Shown here in pieces: positions 23,826-32,483 of a stretch of DNA of 52,566 nt. Each line of letters begins with the position of its first letter. Within the stretch, counting starts at the first letter, position 1. The stretch covers positions 1-52,566 of the forward strand of contig NZ_PCOV01000014.1 of the NCBI RefSeq assembly GCF_002979435.1, in the 5' to 3' direction. The stretch is from Microbacterium sp. MYb66. Lineage in GTDB: Bacteria > Actinomycetota > Actinomycetes > Actinomycetales > Microbacteriaceae. Under the pieces are notes generated by a model. That model was not told the DNA's origin, searched no databases, and saw only the letters and a list, made by a program, of their open reading frames with translations. Position numbers and translations under genes: made by a program.

Positions 23826-24469
23826 CGCGCGATCCTCCACTTGTTCTCGAGATAGCGCTGGAGCGAGCTGAGGAGCAGGACGAGCACGACGAAGATCACG
23901 GCGACCCAGAGCAGGACGACGAGGGCGTTCTCGCCGCGCTCGCTGAGATACGACCGGACGGCGCCGAGTTCGAGGATCGAGAAGCCGGCCGCGACGGTCG
24001 TGTTCTTCAGCAGGGCGATGAACACGCTCATCATCGGCGGCACGACCGAGCGGAACGCCTGCGGGAGCACGACCAGGGTCATCACCTGCCCGAACGGGAG
24101 TCCGATCGCTCTGGCGGCCTCCGCCTGTCCGACGGGGACGGTGTTGATCCCGGCGCGCAGCACCTCCGCGACGTAGGTCGCGGTGTAGATGCCGATCGCG
24201 AGGATGCCGAGCACCGTGGTGCTGAGCTTCGGCAGCCCGAGCTGCGGGTAGCCGAAGATGAAGAAGAAGAAGACGAGGGTCAGTGGGGTGTTGCGGATGA
24301 GGTTCACGTACACCGTGCCGACACCGCGGGCGATCGGCACCGGTGAGACGCGTGCAGCGCCCACGATGATGCCGAGGATCAGCGCGAGCACGCCGCCCCC
24401 GAAGAAGATCATCAGCGTGTTGCTGAGTGCTCTGCCCCAGAGGTCGAGGTTTCCGAAGATGACGTCCAC
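23822..24469 (-). CDS. gluC: Glutamate-type ABC transporter permease GluC
   Basis: 215 aa with about five membrane spans. The EAA-like loop YVAEVLRAGINTVPVGQAEAARAIGL is intact. It forms the membrane channel with GluD. GTG 24469 is preceded by a strong ribosome site (GGGGAGGG, 4-5 nt away), which fits translation re-initiating after the hairpin between gluB and gluC. Confidence 0.9.
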   Translation of the reverse strand: MDVIFGNLDLWGRALSNTLMIFFGGGVLALILGIIVGAARVSPVPIARGVGTVYVNLIRNTPLTLVFFFFIFGYPQLGLPKLSTTVLGILAIGIYTATYVAEVLRAGINTVPVGQAEAARAIGLPFGQVMTLVVLPQAFRSVVPPMMSVFIALLKNTTVAAGFSILELGAVRSYLSERGENALVVLLWVAVIFVVLVLLLSSLQRYLENKWRIAR

Positions 24470-24493
24470 GCCACCCTCCCCTTCAGGATTCGG

Positions 24494-24523
24494 AGAGGGG
24501 GCGGCCGTGCAGCCGCCCCCTCT
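24494..24523 (-). terminator. Hairpin between gluB and gluC
   Basis: Twelve perfect pairs (AGAGGGGGCGGC with its complement) and a 6-nt loop, just after the gluB stop. No U-tract. In binding-protein operons such hairpins commonly protect or attenuate the message so that the binding protein exceeds the permeases. Confidence 0.65.
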
Positions 24524-24529
24524 GGTCGA

Positions 24530-25435
24530 TCAGTCGACGGCCGGCTGAGTGACTTCGATGCCGGACGATCCGAGGTTCTTGTCGAAGATCGCCTGCCAGA
24601 TGTCGCCACCGTCGGTGAACAGCGTGTTGATGTGCTCCTGGAGGGCCGCGTCATCCTTCGCGAGGCCGACCCCGTAGCGCTCCTCGGTGAACGGCTCGCC
24701 GACGACCTTCAGGTTGTCCGGGTCCTGTGCCGCGTAGCCGATGAGGATCGCCTGGTCGGTCGTGACCGCCTGGACCTCGCCGGAGAGCAGCGCCTCGACG
24801 CATGCCGAGTACAGGTCGAACTCCTTGGTCGGGACATCCGGGAAGTTGTCGCGGATGTTCTGGATCGGGGTCGAACCGGTCGCCGAGCACACGGTGGTGT
24901 CGGCCGTCAGGTCGTCCTCGCTCTTGATGTCCTCGTTGTCGGCCGCGACCAGCAGTCCCTGACCCGTGATGAAGTACGGGCCGGCGAAGGCGATCTGCTC
25001 CTTGCGCTTGTCGGTGATCGAGTAGGTGCCGACGTAGTAGTCGACGTCGCCGTTCACGATGGCCTGCTCGCGGTTGGCGGAGGCGATCGGCTTGAACTCG
25101 ATCTTGTCCTCGTCGTAGCCGAGCGAGGCGGCGATCCAGCGGGCGATGTCGATGTCGAACCCGGTGCGCTCGTCGGTGGTCACGTCGAGGTAGCCGAGAC
25201 CGGGCTGGTCCTCCTTGACGCCGATGACGACCTTGTCGCGCTCCGTGATGGCATCGAACGTCGGGCTGCCCTCGAGCTGGACGTCCGTGGCGACCTCGAA
25301 CCAGGTGCTGTCCTCGCCGGCGTCACCACCGTCGGTGCTGCCGGGGTTCGACGGGCTGCCGCTGTTGCAGGCCGTGAGCGCCAGCAGGGCTGTCGCCGCG
25401 ATTCCGATGCCTGCCAGTGTCCGTGTGCGTCGCAT
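24530..25435 (-). CDS. gluB: Glutamate-type ABC transporter substrate-binding lipoprotein
   Basis: 301 aa. Signal peptide with lipobox LALTAC; the lipidated cysteine is residue 23, followed by a Ser/Gly-rich linker. The periplasmic-binding-protein type 2 fold shows in IGVKEDQPGLGYLDVTTDERTGFDIDIARWIA and DVDYYVGTYSITDKRKEQIAFAGPY. It delivers glutamate or a related amino acid to GluCD. The start is ATG 25435, which opens the basic MRRTRT signal region; upstream extension runs through gluA. Ligand specificity is by analogy to Corynebacterium GluB. Confidence 0.9.
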   Translation of the reverse strand: MRRTRTLAGIGIAATALLALTACNSGSPSNPGSTDGGDAGEDSTWFEVATDVQLEGSPTFDAITERDKVVIGVKEDQPGLGYLDVTTDERTGFDIDIARWIAASLGYDEDKIEFKPIASANREQAIVNGDVDYYVGTYSITDKRKEQIAFAGPYFITGQGLLVAADNEDIKSEDDLTADTTVCSATGSTPIQNIRDNFPDVPTKEFDLYSACVEALLSGEVQAVTTDQAILIGYAAQDPDNLKVVGEPFTEERYGVGLAKDDAALQEHINTLFTDGGDIWQAIFDKNLGSSGIEVTQPAVD

Positions 25436-25488
25436 GTGCGTCTCCTTCGTGTGCTGTGGGTGCAGGGTCTTGGGGTCGGGTGTCGGGG

Positions 25489-26238
25489 TCAGTGCGTCAA
25501 GAGCTTCGAGAGGAAGTCCTTGGCGCGGTCGCTCTTCGGGTGCGTGAAGAACTCCTCGGGAGTCGCCTCCTCCACGATCCGGCCGTCGGCCATGAACACC
25601 ACGCGGTCTGCGGCCTTCCGCGCGAAGCCCATCTCGTGAGTGACGACGATCATCGTCATGCCCTCCTGGGCGAGACCGACCATGACGTCGAGGACCTCGT
25701 TGATCATCTCCGGGTCGAGCGCACTGGTCGGCTCGTCGAAGAGCATCACCTTCGGCTGCATTGCGAGAGCGCGGGCGATGGCGACGCGCTGCTGCTGGCC
25801 CCCGGAGAGCTGCGCGGGAAGCTTCGATGCCTGCTGCGCCACGCCGACGCGCTCGAGAAGGGTCATCGCCTCCTTCTCGGCATCCGCCTTCTTCATGCCG
25901 CGGACCTTGATCGGGCCGAGAGTGATGTTCTCGAGGATCGTGAGGTGGGCGAAGAGGTTGAACGACTGGAACACCATGCCCACGTCGGCACGCAGGTGCG
26001 CGAGCCCCTTGCCCTCGGCGGGGAGGGCCTTGCCGTCGATGCTGATGTTGCCGCTCGTGATCGTCTCCAGGCGGTTGATCGTGCGGCACAGCGTCGACTT
26101 GCCCGAGCCGGACGGGCCGATCACCACGACGACCTCTCCGGCGTTCACGGTCAGGTCGATATCGGTGAGCGCTTGGAAGTCGCCGTAGTGCTTCTGAACG
26201 TTCTCGACCACGACGAGGGGTGTAGCAGAGGTCATCAT
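25489..26238 (-). CDS. gluA: Glutamate-type ABC transporter ATPase
   Basis: 249 aa. Walker A GPSGSGKST, Q-loop FQSFNLFAHLTILEN, signature LSGGQQQRVAIARAL, Walker B VMLFDEPTSALD and switch His in VTHEMGF are all present. Energises GluCD. Two adjacent ATGs: 26235 has GGAG 5 nt upstream, while TAGTTT (26250-26245) sits 6 nt before 26238, so either a led or a leaderless start is possible. First gene of gluABCD. Confidence 0.92.
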   Translation of the reverse strand: MMTSATPLVVVENVQKHYGDFQALTDIDLTVNAGEVVVVIGPSGSGKSTLCRTINRLETITSGNISIDGKALPAEGKGLAHLRADVGMVFQSFNLFAHLTILENITLGPIKVRGMKKADAEKEAMTLLERVGVAQQASKLPAQLSGGQQQRVAIARALAMQPKVMLFDEPTSALDPEMINEVLDVMVGLAQEGMTMIVVTHEMGFARKAADRVVFMADGRIVEEATPEEFFTHPKSDRAKDFLSKLLTH

Positions 26239-26342
26239 TTCTCCAAACTAGCCACGTCGTACCCCGTGCTCCAGGGACCTCGGTGAGATTTACACGTTCG
26301 TAATCACCTGATCACGGCACCGATGCTCCTTCGCATGGGTGC

Positions 26343-26370
26343 CCCACGGCCCGCCCCCGCGGGCCGTGGG
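26343..26370 (-). terminator. Hairpin after the TAXI gene
   Basis: Twelve perfect pairs (CCCACGGCCCGC with its complement) around a CCCC loop, in the 292-bp gap between the stop at 26531 and the gluA start. It is the likely terminator of the two-component/TAXI operon. No U-tract. The rest of the gap (26239-26342 and 26371-26530) shows only the presumed gluA promoter region. Confidence 0.6.
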
Positions 26371-26530
26371 ATCGTCCTGCTGCTGCACTCCCCAACGACA
26401 GCGGAGCAGCGGGCCTCCGATCGTGCGCGATCGAGATCACACTGGCAGAGCGCCGAGGCGGTGTCAGACTTCTTGAGGATTTCTTGAGAAGCAGCAGCGG
26501 CCTTCCCGAGCACCGGCACGCCGGCTCACC

Positions 26531-27493
26531 TCAGCCGCGCAGATCCCGGTAATAGTCGGCCGCTCCCGGATGCAGCGGGACCGGACCGGTGAAGATCGCG
26601 GAGCGGCGATCCAGCAGCGCCGCCGCGGGGACGGCGGCCGCGATCCGCAACCGCGCATCGAACAGCCCCGCCAGGATGTCGCGCGCGACGCCGTCTGGAG
26701 TGGAAGATGCCGTGACGAGATAGTTCGGCACGGCCATCGTCGACGCCGACGTCGCGAGTCCGTAGGTGCCCGCGGGCACGTCGGCGGGGCGATAGGCATG
26801 CGAGTAGTGGTCGTTGACGTCGTTCACCCAGTCCTGCTCGATCGGAAGCAGGCGCACCGGTGTCTTCTCCGCGAGCTCGGCGATCCCCGGAGTGGGCAGT
26901 CCTCCGACCCAGAAGAAGCCGTCGATCTCGCCGCGCTCCATCGCCTGGATGGATGCGCTGAGATCGAGCTGCGGATTCCGCACGGACGCGTCGTCGACGC
27001 CCGCGGCATCCAGAACCCGTGTCGCGATGACGGTGACGCCGGAGTTCTCGGCACCGAGTGAGATGGTCCTCCCCGCCAGGTCGGGGATGTCCTCGATCTC
27101 CGAATCGCCGCGCACCACCACCTGCACGTACTCGTCGTAGAGGCGAGCGAGGGCCCGCACGTCCAGCGGTTCGTCGAAGGCACCCGTTCCCGAGACGGCA
27201 TCCGCCGCGGCATCTCCCTGAGCGAAGCCGATCAGCGCATCGCCCGACTCGACCCGCAACAGGTTGTCGACGGAGCCTGCCGTCTCCTCGACGGCCATCG
27301 TGATGTCCAGCGAGTCGGAGAGCTCCTCGGCGAGGCGGCTCCCGTACTCGAAGTACACGCCGGTCGGCCCGCCTCCCGCGATCACGTACGCGTCATCCGT
27401 CCATTCGCTCGCGCGCTGACCGCACGCGGTCAGCGCGCACAGGACGGCGAGCGCGACGAACCCCGCCGCAGCGCGGCGTACCGCCACGATCAT
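26531..27493 (-). CDS. TAXI-family solute-binding lipoprotein linked to a two-component system
   Basis: 320 aa. The signal peptide ends in lipobox ALTAC (Cys24). The TAXI (TRAP-associated immunogenic) fold is visible in VIAGGGPTGVYFEYGSRLAEEL, AEENSG-like GAENSGVTVIATRVLDAAG and GEIDGFFWVGGLPTPGI. TAXI proteins normally deliver ligand to TRAP permeases, but no TRAP membrane gene lies here. Its start overlaps the histidine-kinase stop by 4 bp. It may therefore act as the ligand-sensing partner of the kinase rather than as a transporter subunit; this is inference. Confidence 0.85.
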   Translation of the reverse strand: MIVAVRRAAAGFVALAVLCALTACGQRASEWTDDAYVIAGGGPTGVYFEYGSRLAEELSDSLDITMAVEETAGSVDNLLRVESGDALIGFAQGDAAADAVSGTGAFDEPLDVRALARLYDEYVQVVVRGDSEIEDIPDLAGRTISLGAENSGVTVIATRVLDAAGVDDASVRNPQLDLSASIQAMERGEIDGFFWVGGLPTPGIAELAEKTPVRLLPIEQDWVNDVNDHYSHAYRPADVPAGTYGLATSASTMAVPNYLVTASSTPDGVARDILAGLFDARLRIAAAVPAAALLDRRSAIFTGPVPLHPGAADYYRDLRG

Positions 27494-28866
27494 CGGGGCG
27501 TCCCGTCACGGAAGAGCAACTCGACCGCGAGGCCGCCGCCTTCGGCCGAAGCCACGGTCAACTCGCCACCGACCGTCGCGAGCAGGTCGGTCGCGATCGC
27601 GAGGCCGAGCCCGGAGCCGGGCACGTCTCCGCTGTCCGCGCTCCGCCAGAACCGATCCGTGGCCGCCGCTGCCTGCTCCTCGGTCAGGCCGGGCCCATGA
27701 TCACGCACCGTGATGCGACAGACCTCTCCCGCGCGTCGCGCACCGACATCGATCCGTGCACCCTCCGGCGAGAACTTGACGGCGTTGTCGATCACGGCGT
27801 CCAACGCGCTCTCGACGATCGTCCGATCGGTGACGCTCATGACCGAGGACTCCCCCGTCGATCGCAACGCCACTCCCCGCTGTGCGGCCACATCGCGCCA
27901 GGCGTCGAGTCGACGCGCGGCGAGGGTCGCGAGGTCCACCGCGGAGATCGTGGAATCCCCTCGTCCCCCGCGGGCGAGTCCGAGCAGGGTCTCCAGGATC
28001 CGCGTCATCCGGCGCCCCTCCTCCCTCGTCTCCTCGACGTCGTCCCGCCACTCCTGCCCGAGCCCCGTCGCCAGATGCTCGACACGCAGAAGCAACGCGT
28101 TCAGCGGATTCCGCAGCTCGTGCGAGGCGTTCAGCGCGAACTCCTGCTGCCGCGTCATGACTCGCTCGATCTCGTCCGCCATCCCGTTGAACACCCGCGC
28201 CATCCGGCGCAGCTCCGGCGGCCCGGCATCTTCCGCGACCCTCGCATCCATCTCACCGCGCTCGATCGCCACCATGGCCTCGTCGAGACGCCTCACCGGG
28301 GAGAGCACCCAGCGAGCCAGCCGGAAGACGAGCAGCACGCCGAGCGCGATCAGCACCACGGCGATGGCGGAGAGGAGCAGGATCTGCTGCAGGATAGCGG
28401 TGCGCGGCGCCTCGACATCCGCGGACACCAACACCGCCCCGATGACGTCGCCGTCGTCGAAGACCGGTTCGGCCAGCGCGGCATCCGCCAGGGTCCAGGG
28501 GAACACGCCCGCAGGCTGCTCGGCCCTGCGACCGGAGAGGGCCAGACGCACCCTCTCGGCATCCTCCTCCGCGAGCACCGCCGAACCGTGGTCACCCGCT
28601 GCCCAGACGCTTCCGGCGAGGTCGAACACCGTGACCTCGATGCCGTAGACGTCCTGGAAGCGCATCACCTCGGCATCGATCACCGCCGGGCTCCCGGAGC
28701 GCAGCGCCTGTCGCGCACTGGTCACGAAATAACCGAGGTCTCCGAGCTGCTGGGTGTAGAACGCCTGCTGCACGCTGCGTGCCGCGCTCCATCCGGCCGC
28801 TCCGCCGAGCGACAGGAGGATCGCGATGAGCGGCACGAGGAACACCACGATCAGACGCCTGCGCAT
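27490..28866 (-). CDS. Sensor histidine kinase
   Basis: 458 aa. Membrane segments at about 5-27 and 160-183 enclose an extracytoplasmic domain of about 130 residues; HAMP about 184-237; HisKA with phosphoacceptor His249 in NASHELRNPLNALL; HATPase with N-box DNAVKFSPEG and G-box GSGLGLAIA. Phosphorylates the regulator encoded 3 bp upstream. The overlap with the TAXI lipoprotein gene suggests that the extracytoplasmic domain contacts that protein. Confidence 0.92.
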   Translation of the reverse strand: MRRRLIVVFLVPLIAILLSLGGAAGWSAARSVQQAFYTQQLGDLGYFVTSARQALRSGSPAVIDAEVMRFQDVYGIEVTVFDLAGSVWAAGDHGSAVLAEEDAERVRLALSGRRAEQPAGVFPWTLADAALAEPVFDDGDVIGAVLVSADVEAPRTAILQQILLLSAIAVVLIALGVLLVFRLARWVLSPVRRLDEAMVAIERGEMDARVAEDAGPPELRRMARVFNGMADEIERVMTRQQEFALNASHELRNPLNALLLRVEHLATGLGQEWRDDVEETREEGRRMTRILETLLGLARGGRGDSTISAVDLATLAARRLDAWRDVAAQRGVALRSTGESSVMSVTDRTIVESALDAVIDNAVKFSPEGARIDVGARRAGEVCRITVRDHGPGLTEEQAAAATDRFWRSADSGDVPGSGLGLAIATDLLATVGGELTVASAEGGGLAVELLFRDGTPR

Positions 28867-28869
28867 GGA

Positions 28870-29541
28870 TCAGGCCCCCGCGAGGCGATAGCCGACGCCG
28901 CGGACGGTCTCGATGAACCTTCGATCGCTCGTCTTCTTGCGGATCGCTCCGACATGGACCTCCAGCGAGTGCCCGAAACCTCGCCAATCCGTGTTCCACA
29001 CCTCGCGGATGAGCCGCTCCTTCGGCACCGCCACTCCCGGATAGCGTGCGAGCACCGCGACGATGTCGAACTCCTTCCGTGTGAGCTCGATCGGCACGCC
29101 GTCCACGAGCACCTGACGCGTGACGAGATCGATCCGCACGTCGCCGCCCCGCAGACGCACCTCGGCGTCGGACTCGGGGACGATCGGGCGGGAACGCCTC
29201 GTGACCGCCTCGATCCGCGCCAGAAGCTCATGCACGTCGTAGGGCTTCACGACGAAGTCGTCGGCCCCGGCCCGCAGGCCCTTGATCCGCTCCGCCACCT
29301 GATTCCGTGCTGTCACGATCACGATCGGGACCTCCGAGCGGCCCCGGATGCGACGGCACAGGTCGATGCCGTCGATGTCGGGCAGCCCGAGGTCGAGGAG
29401 GACGACCTCGGTGTCGGCACCCAGAAGCTCGAGGGCGGCGGTCCCGTCGCCAGCGCGCACGGTCGCATAACCCGAACGAGCGAGGAAGGCGTCGAGGGCG
29501 GCAGCGACCCGCTCGTCGTCTTCGACGATCAGAATCCTCAT
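28870..29541 (-). CDS. OmpR/PhoB-type response regulator
   Basis: 223 aa. Receiver domain with acidic pair VEDDE, phosphoacceptor Asp50 in VVLLDLGLPDIDG, Thr in IVTARNQ and Lys in FVVKPYD. C-terminal winged helix (RKEFDIVAVLARYPG, then DRRFIETVRGVGYRL). GGAG 4 nt before ATG 29541 supports the start. First gene of the regulator-kinase-TAXI operon; targets unknown. Confidence 0.93.
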   Translation of the reverse strand: MRILIVEDDERVAAALDAFLARSGYATVRAGDGTAALELLGADTEVVLLDLGLPDIDGIDLCRRIRGRSEVPIVIVTARNQVAERIKGLRAGADDFVVKPYDVHELLARIEAVTRRSRPIVPESDAEVRLRGGDVRIDLVTRQVLVDGVPIELTRKEFDIVAVLARYPGVAVPKERLIREVWNTDWRGFGHSLEVHVGAIRKKTSDRRFIETVRGVGYRLAGA

Positions 29542-29576
29542 CGACTCCGCTTCCGTATCCGTCGTCGCGCAGCGTC

Positions 29577-30389
29577 TCAGCCGAGCGACGCAGCCCGCTG
29601 CGCGAACGCGCTCTCATAGAGGCACACGCTGGCGGCGGTCGCCAGGTTCAACGACTCGGCTCGGCCGAAGATCGGCAACCGCAGCACCCGGTCGGCCATC
29701 TCGAGTGCTTCGTCCTCGAGGCCGCGAGCCTCGTTCCCGAAGAGCCAGCCGGTCGGTTCGGCGAGCACGCCCTCCGCACGGGCCTGCAGCAGATCATCAC
29801 CCTTCACATCCGCCGCAAGGATGCGCAGCCCTGCGGCATGGGCGCGTGTGACGACCTCGGCGAGGTCTCCCCCGACGGAGACCGGAAGGTGGAACAGCGA
29901 ACCCGTCGTAGCGCGAACGACCTTCGGATTGTACGGGTCGACCGTGCGGCCGGTCAGGACGACGGCATCCGCGCCCGCCGCATCGGCCGCCCGGATGATC
30001 GTGCCGAGATTGCCCGGATCACGCACCTCCTCGCAGATCGCCACGAGACGCGGCGACGCGTCGAAGATGTCACGCACCGACGTCGGCGTCTGCTGGACGA
30101 CGGCGACCAGACCCTGCGGCGTGACGGTGTCGGCCATCGCGTTCAGCACGTACTCGGTCACGTACTCGACGTCGATATCGGCGTCCGCCGCCTTCGCCCG
30201 GATGTCAGGGTGCTTCTCCCAGCCGGTGGGCGTGGCGAACAGCTCGACGATGGCCTCCGGTCGGTAGGTGAGCGCCTCACGAACCGACTGCGGACCCTCG
30301 AGAAGGAAGAGGCCCGTCTCGGTTCGCGCACTGCGCTTGGTCAGTTTCGCGACGGCACGGACTCGGGGCGAACGGGGGTTCTCCAGCAC
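29577..30389 (-). CDS. SpoU/TrmH-family RNA 2'-O-methyltransferase
   Basis: About 270 aa. An N-terminal L30e-like substrate-binding domain (FLLEGPQSVREAL) is followed by the SPOUT knot: EEVRDPGNLGTIIRAADAAGAD, WLFGNEARGLEDE and LPIFGRAESLNLATAASVCLYE. Equivalent to TsnR-like genes that follow rplT in actinobacteria; the exact nucleotide is unknown. I favour GTG 30389, because TAGACT (30401-30396) sits 6 nt before it, over the in-frame GTG at 30395. Confidence 0.88.
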   Translation of the reverse strand: MLENPRSPRVRAVAKLTKRSARTETGLFLLEGPQSVREALTYRPEAIVELFATPTGWEKHPDIRAKAADADIDVEYVTEYVLNAMADTVTPQGLVAVVQQTPTSVRDIFDASPRLVAICEEVRDPGNLGTIIRAADAAGADAVVLTGRTVDPYNPKVVRATTGSLFHLPVSVGGDLAEVVTRAHAAGLRILAADVKGDDLLQARAEGVLAEPTGWLFGNEARGLEDEALEMADRVLRLPIFGRAESLNLATAASVCLYESAFAQRAASLG

Positions 30390-30427
30390 GATCACAGTCT
30401 AGGGTCCCGTCGGCCACCGAAAACGCG

Positions 30428-30461
30428 AAACGGGCGTCTTCCCGAAGGAAGACGCCCGTTT
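30428..30461 (-). terminator. Terminator of infC-rpmI-rplT
   Basis: Fifteen perfect pairs (AAACGGGCGTCTTCC with its complement) capped, on the minus strand, by a UUCG tetraloop and followed by TTTCGCGTTTT. It lies 13 bp after the rplT stop. The -10 of the methyltransferase gene follows, so that gene starts a new transcript. Confidence 0.88.
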
Positions 30462-30474
30462 GGAAGCGAGATGC

Positions 30475-30861
30475 TTACGCAGCCGACTTCGGCGCGTTGA
30501 CGTCGGAGGGCAGAGCCTTCTTCGCCGTCTCGACCAGCGTCGTGAACGTCGCCGCGTCGTTGACCGCGAGGTCGGCGAGCATACGACGGTCGACCGTGAC
30601 ACCCGCGAGGCCGAGGCCCTGGATGAGACGGTTGTACGTCATGCCGTTCTGGCGAGCCGCAGCGTTGATGCGCTGGATCCAGAGGCGACGGAAGTCACCC
30701 TTGCGCTTGCGACGGTCGCGGTACGAGTAGACCAGCGAGTGGATGACCTGCTCTTTGGCCTTGCGGTAGAGGCGCGAACGCTGACCGCGGTAACCCTTTG
30801 CGCGCTCGAGGATGACCCGGCGCTTCTTGTGGGCGTTTACTGCCCGCTTGACTCTTGCCAT
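30475..30861 (-). CDS. rplT: 50S ribosomal protein L20
   Basis: 128 aa. The highly basic N-terminal extension (MARVKRAVNAHKKRRVILERAKGYRGQRSRLYRKAKEQ) and globular part (RRLWIQRINAAARQNGMTYNRLIQGL) are diagnostic. Binds 23S rRNA early in assembly. AGGA lies 3 nt before the ATG. Third gene of infC-rpmI-rplT. Confidence 0.98.
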   Translation of the reverse strand: MARVKRAVNAHKKRRVILERAKGYRGQRSRLYRKAKEQVIHSLVYSYRDRRKRKGDFRRLWIQRINAAARQNGMTYNRLIQGLGLAGVTVDRRMLADLAVNDAATFTTLVETAKKALPSDVNAPKSAA

Positions 30862-30896
30862 TTTCCTGTGTTCCTATTCGTGCGTTCGGGCGCGCG

Positions 30897-31091
30897 TCAG
30901 CGGCCGAGAAGCTTCTTCGCGACCTTGGTGTCAGCCTTCGAGAGCACCTGGTCCTGGTTCAGACGACGGGTGCGACGGCTCGACTTGTGCTCGAGGTTGT
31001 GGCGCATCCCGGCCTGCTGCTTCTTCAGCTTGCCGCTGCCGGTGATCTTGAAGCGCTTCTTAGCACCCGAGTGGGTCTTCTGCTTCGGCAT
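30897..31091 (-). CDS. rpmI: 50S ribosomal protein L35
   Basis: 64 aa. MPKQKTHSGAKKRFKITGSGKL is the L35 signature; the rest is strongly basic. Normal length. GGAAG precedes the ATG by 5-6 nt. Between infC and rplT, as in most bacteria. Confidence 0.98.
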   Translation of the reverse strand: MPKQKTHSGAKKRFKITGSGKLKKQQAGMRHNLEHKSSRRTRRLNQDQVLSKADTKVAKKLLGR

Positions 31092-31163
31092 CTTCTCTTC
31101 CTTCGTATGGCGCCTTCTCAGGCGACGGTGTCAACCCGCGGTGCGGGAGTTCTGGGGCGGGAA

Positions 31164-31790
<627 letters not shown>

Positions 31791-32045
31791 GCGGAGCTCC
31801 TTAGACGATGTGATTCGGCCACCGGGATGCTCTCTGCATCACGGGCGAATTCGGAATCGTCCCACCCACCGGCATTCAGACGCCGGCTCCGCACCCAGTC
31901 TGCCGGGGTCCGCTTTACGGACGGAGCCGGTGGAGTGCAAGACCCGGTAGCCTTGAACGGCAAGCGCGGGTGGGAAGTGAATCCTCTTTCGATCCGGAGC
32001 ATGACGCTCCGAAGCCCGCCAAAGTCTAACAGAAAGCAAGGCGAA
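31791..32045. promoter_or_regulatory. Divergent region: infC leader and DUF1844 upstream
   Basis: 255 bp between divergent genes. The minus strand holds inverted repeats that could fold in the infC leader, for example CCGGC with GCCGG around 31880-31900 and CCGGCTCCG with CGGAGCCGG around 31880-31930, and the infC ribosome site. IF3-L35-L20 operons often carry a ribosomal-protein leader, but I cannot match this one to a known family. AAGG 4 nt before GTG 32046 serves the plus-strand gene. Confidence 0.4.
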
Positions 32046-32444
32046 GTGACGAACCAGGCATCGGACGAGGCTGCACGAGAGCGCGAAGAGCGCTGGGCGC
32101 GTCAGGAGGAGGCCGCGTCGTCGGCCACCCGAGACATCGCCGACGTCCCCGCTGTCGAGGTGATCACCACCGCGGCCGTACACCTGATGAGCGCGGCGGC
32201 CGTCAAGCTCGGGCTTGCGGACGACCCCGACGCGTCGGCCCAGCTCGACCTCGACGAGGCACGCAAGCTCATCAACGCCCTCGCCGGACTCATCACCGCC
32301 GGCGCCCCCGAGATCAGCGACATGCACGCGCGCTCGCTGCGCGACGGGCTCCGCTCGCTGCAGCTCGCGTTCCGCGAGGCATCCTCGATCCCCGACCCGA
32401 TCGGCAAGGGGCCGGGTGAGAAGTGGACGGGGCCGGTCAACTAA
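32046..32444 (+). CDS. DUF1844-family protein
   Basis: 132 aa. VEVITTAAVHLMSAAAVKLGL, then DLDEARKLINALAGLITAG and RSLRDGLRSLQLAFREAS, match DUF1844, a small helical family found beside infC in many actinobacteria. No enzyme motif or membrane span. Function unknown; genomic context suggests a link to translation or the ribosome. GTG 32046 with AAGG upstream is chosen over the in-frame ATG near 32000, which has no ribosome site. Confidence 0.82.
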   Translation: MTNQASDEAAREREERWARQEEAASSATRDIADVPAVEVITTAAVHLMSAAAVKLGLADDPDASAQLDLDEARKLINALAGLITAGAPEISDMHARSLRDGLRSLQLAFREASSIPDPIGKGPGEKWTGPVN

Positions 32445-32483
32445 GACTGTCGTCGCCACGTACATGTCGGCGATGAAGCGCGC

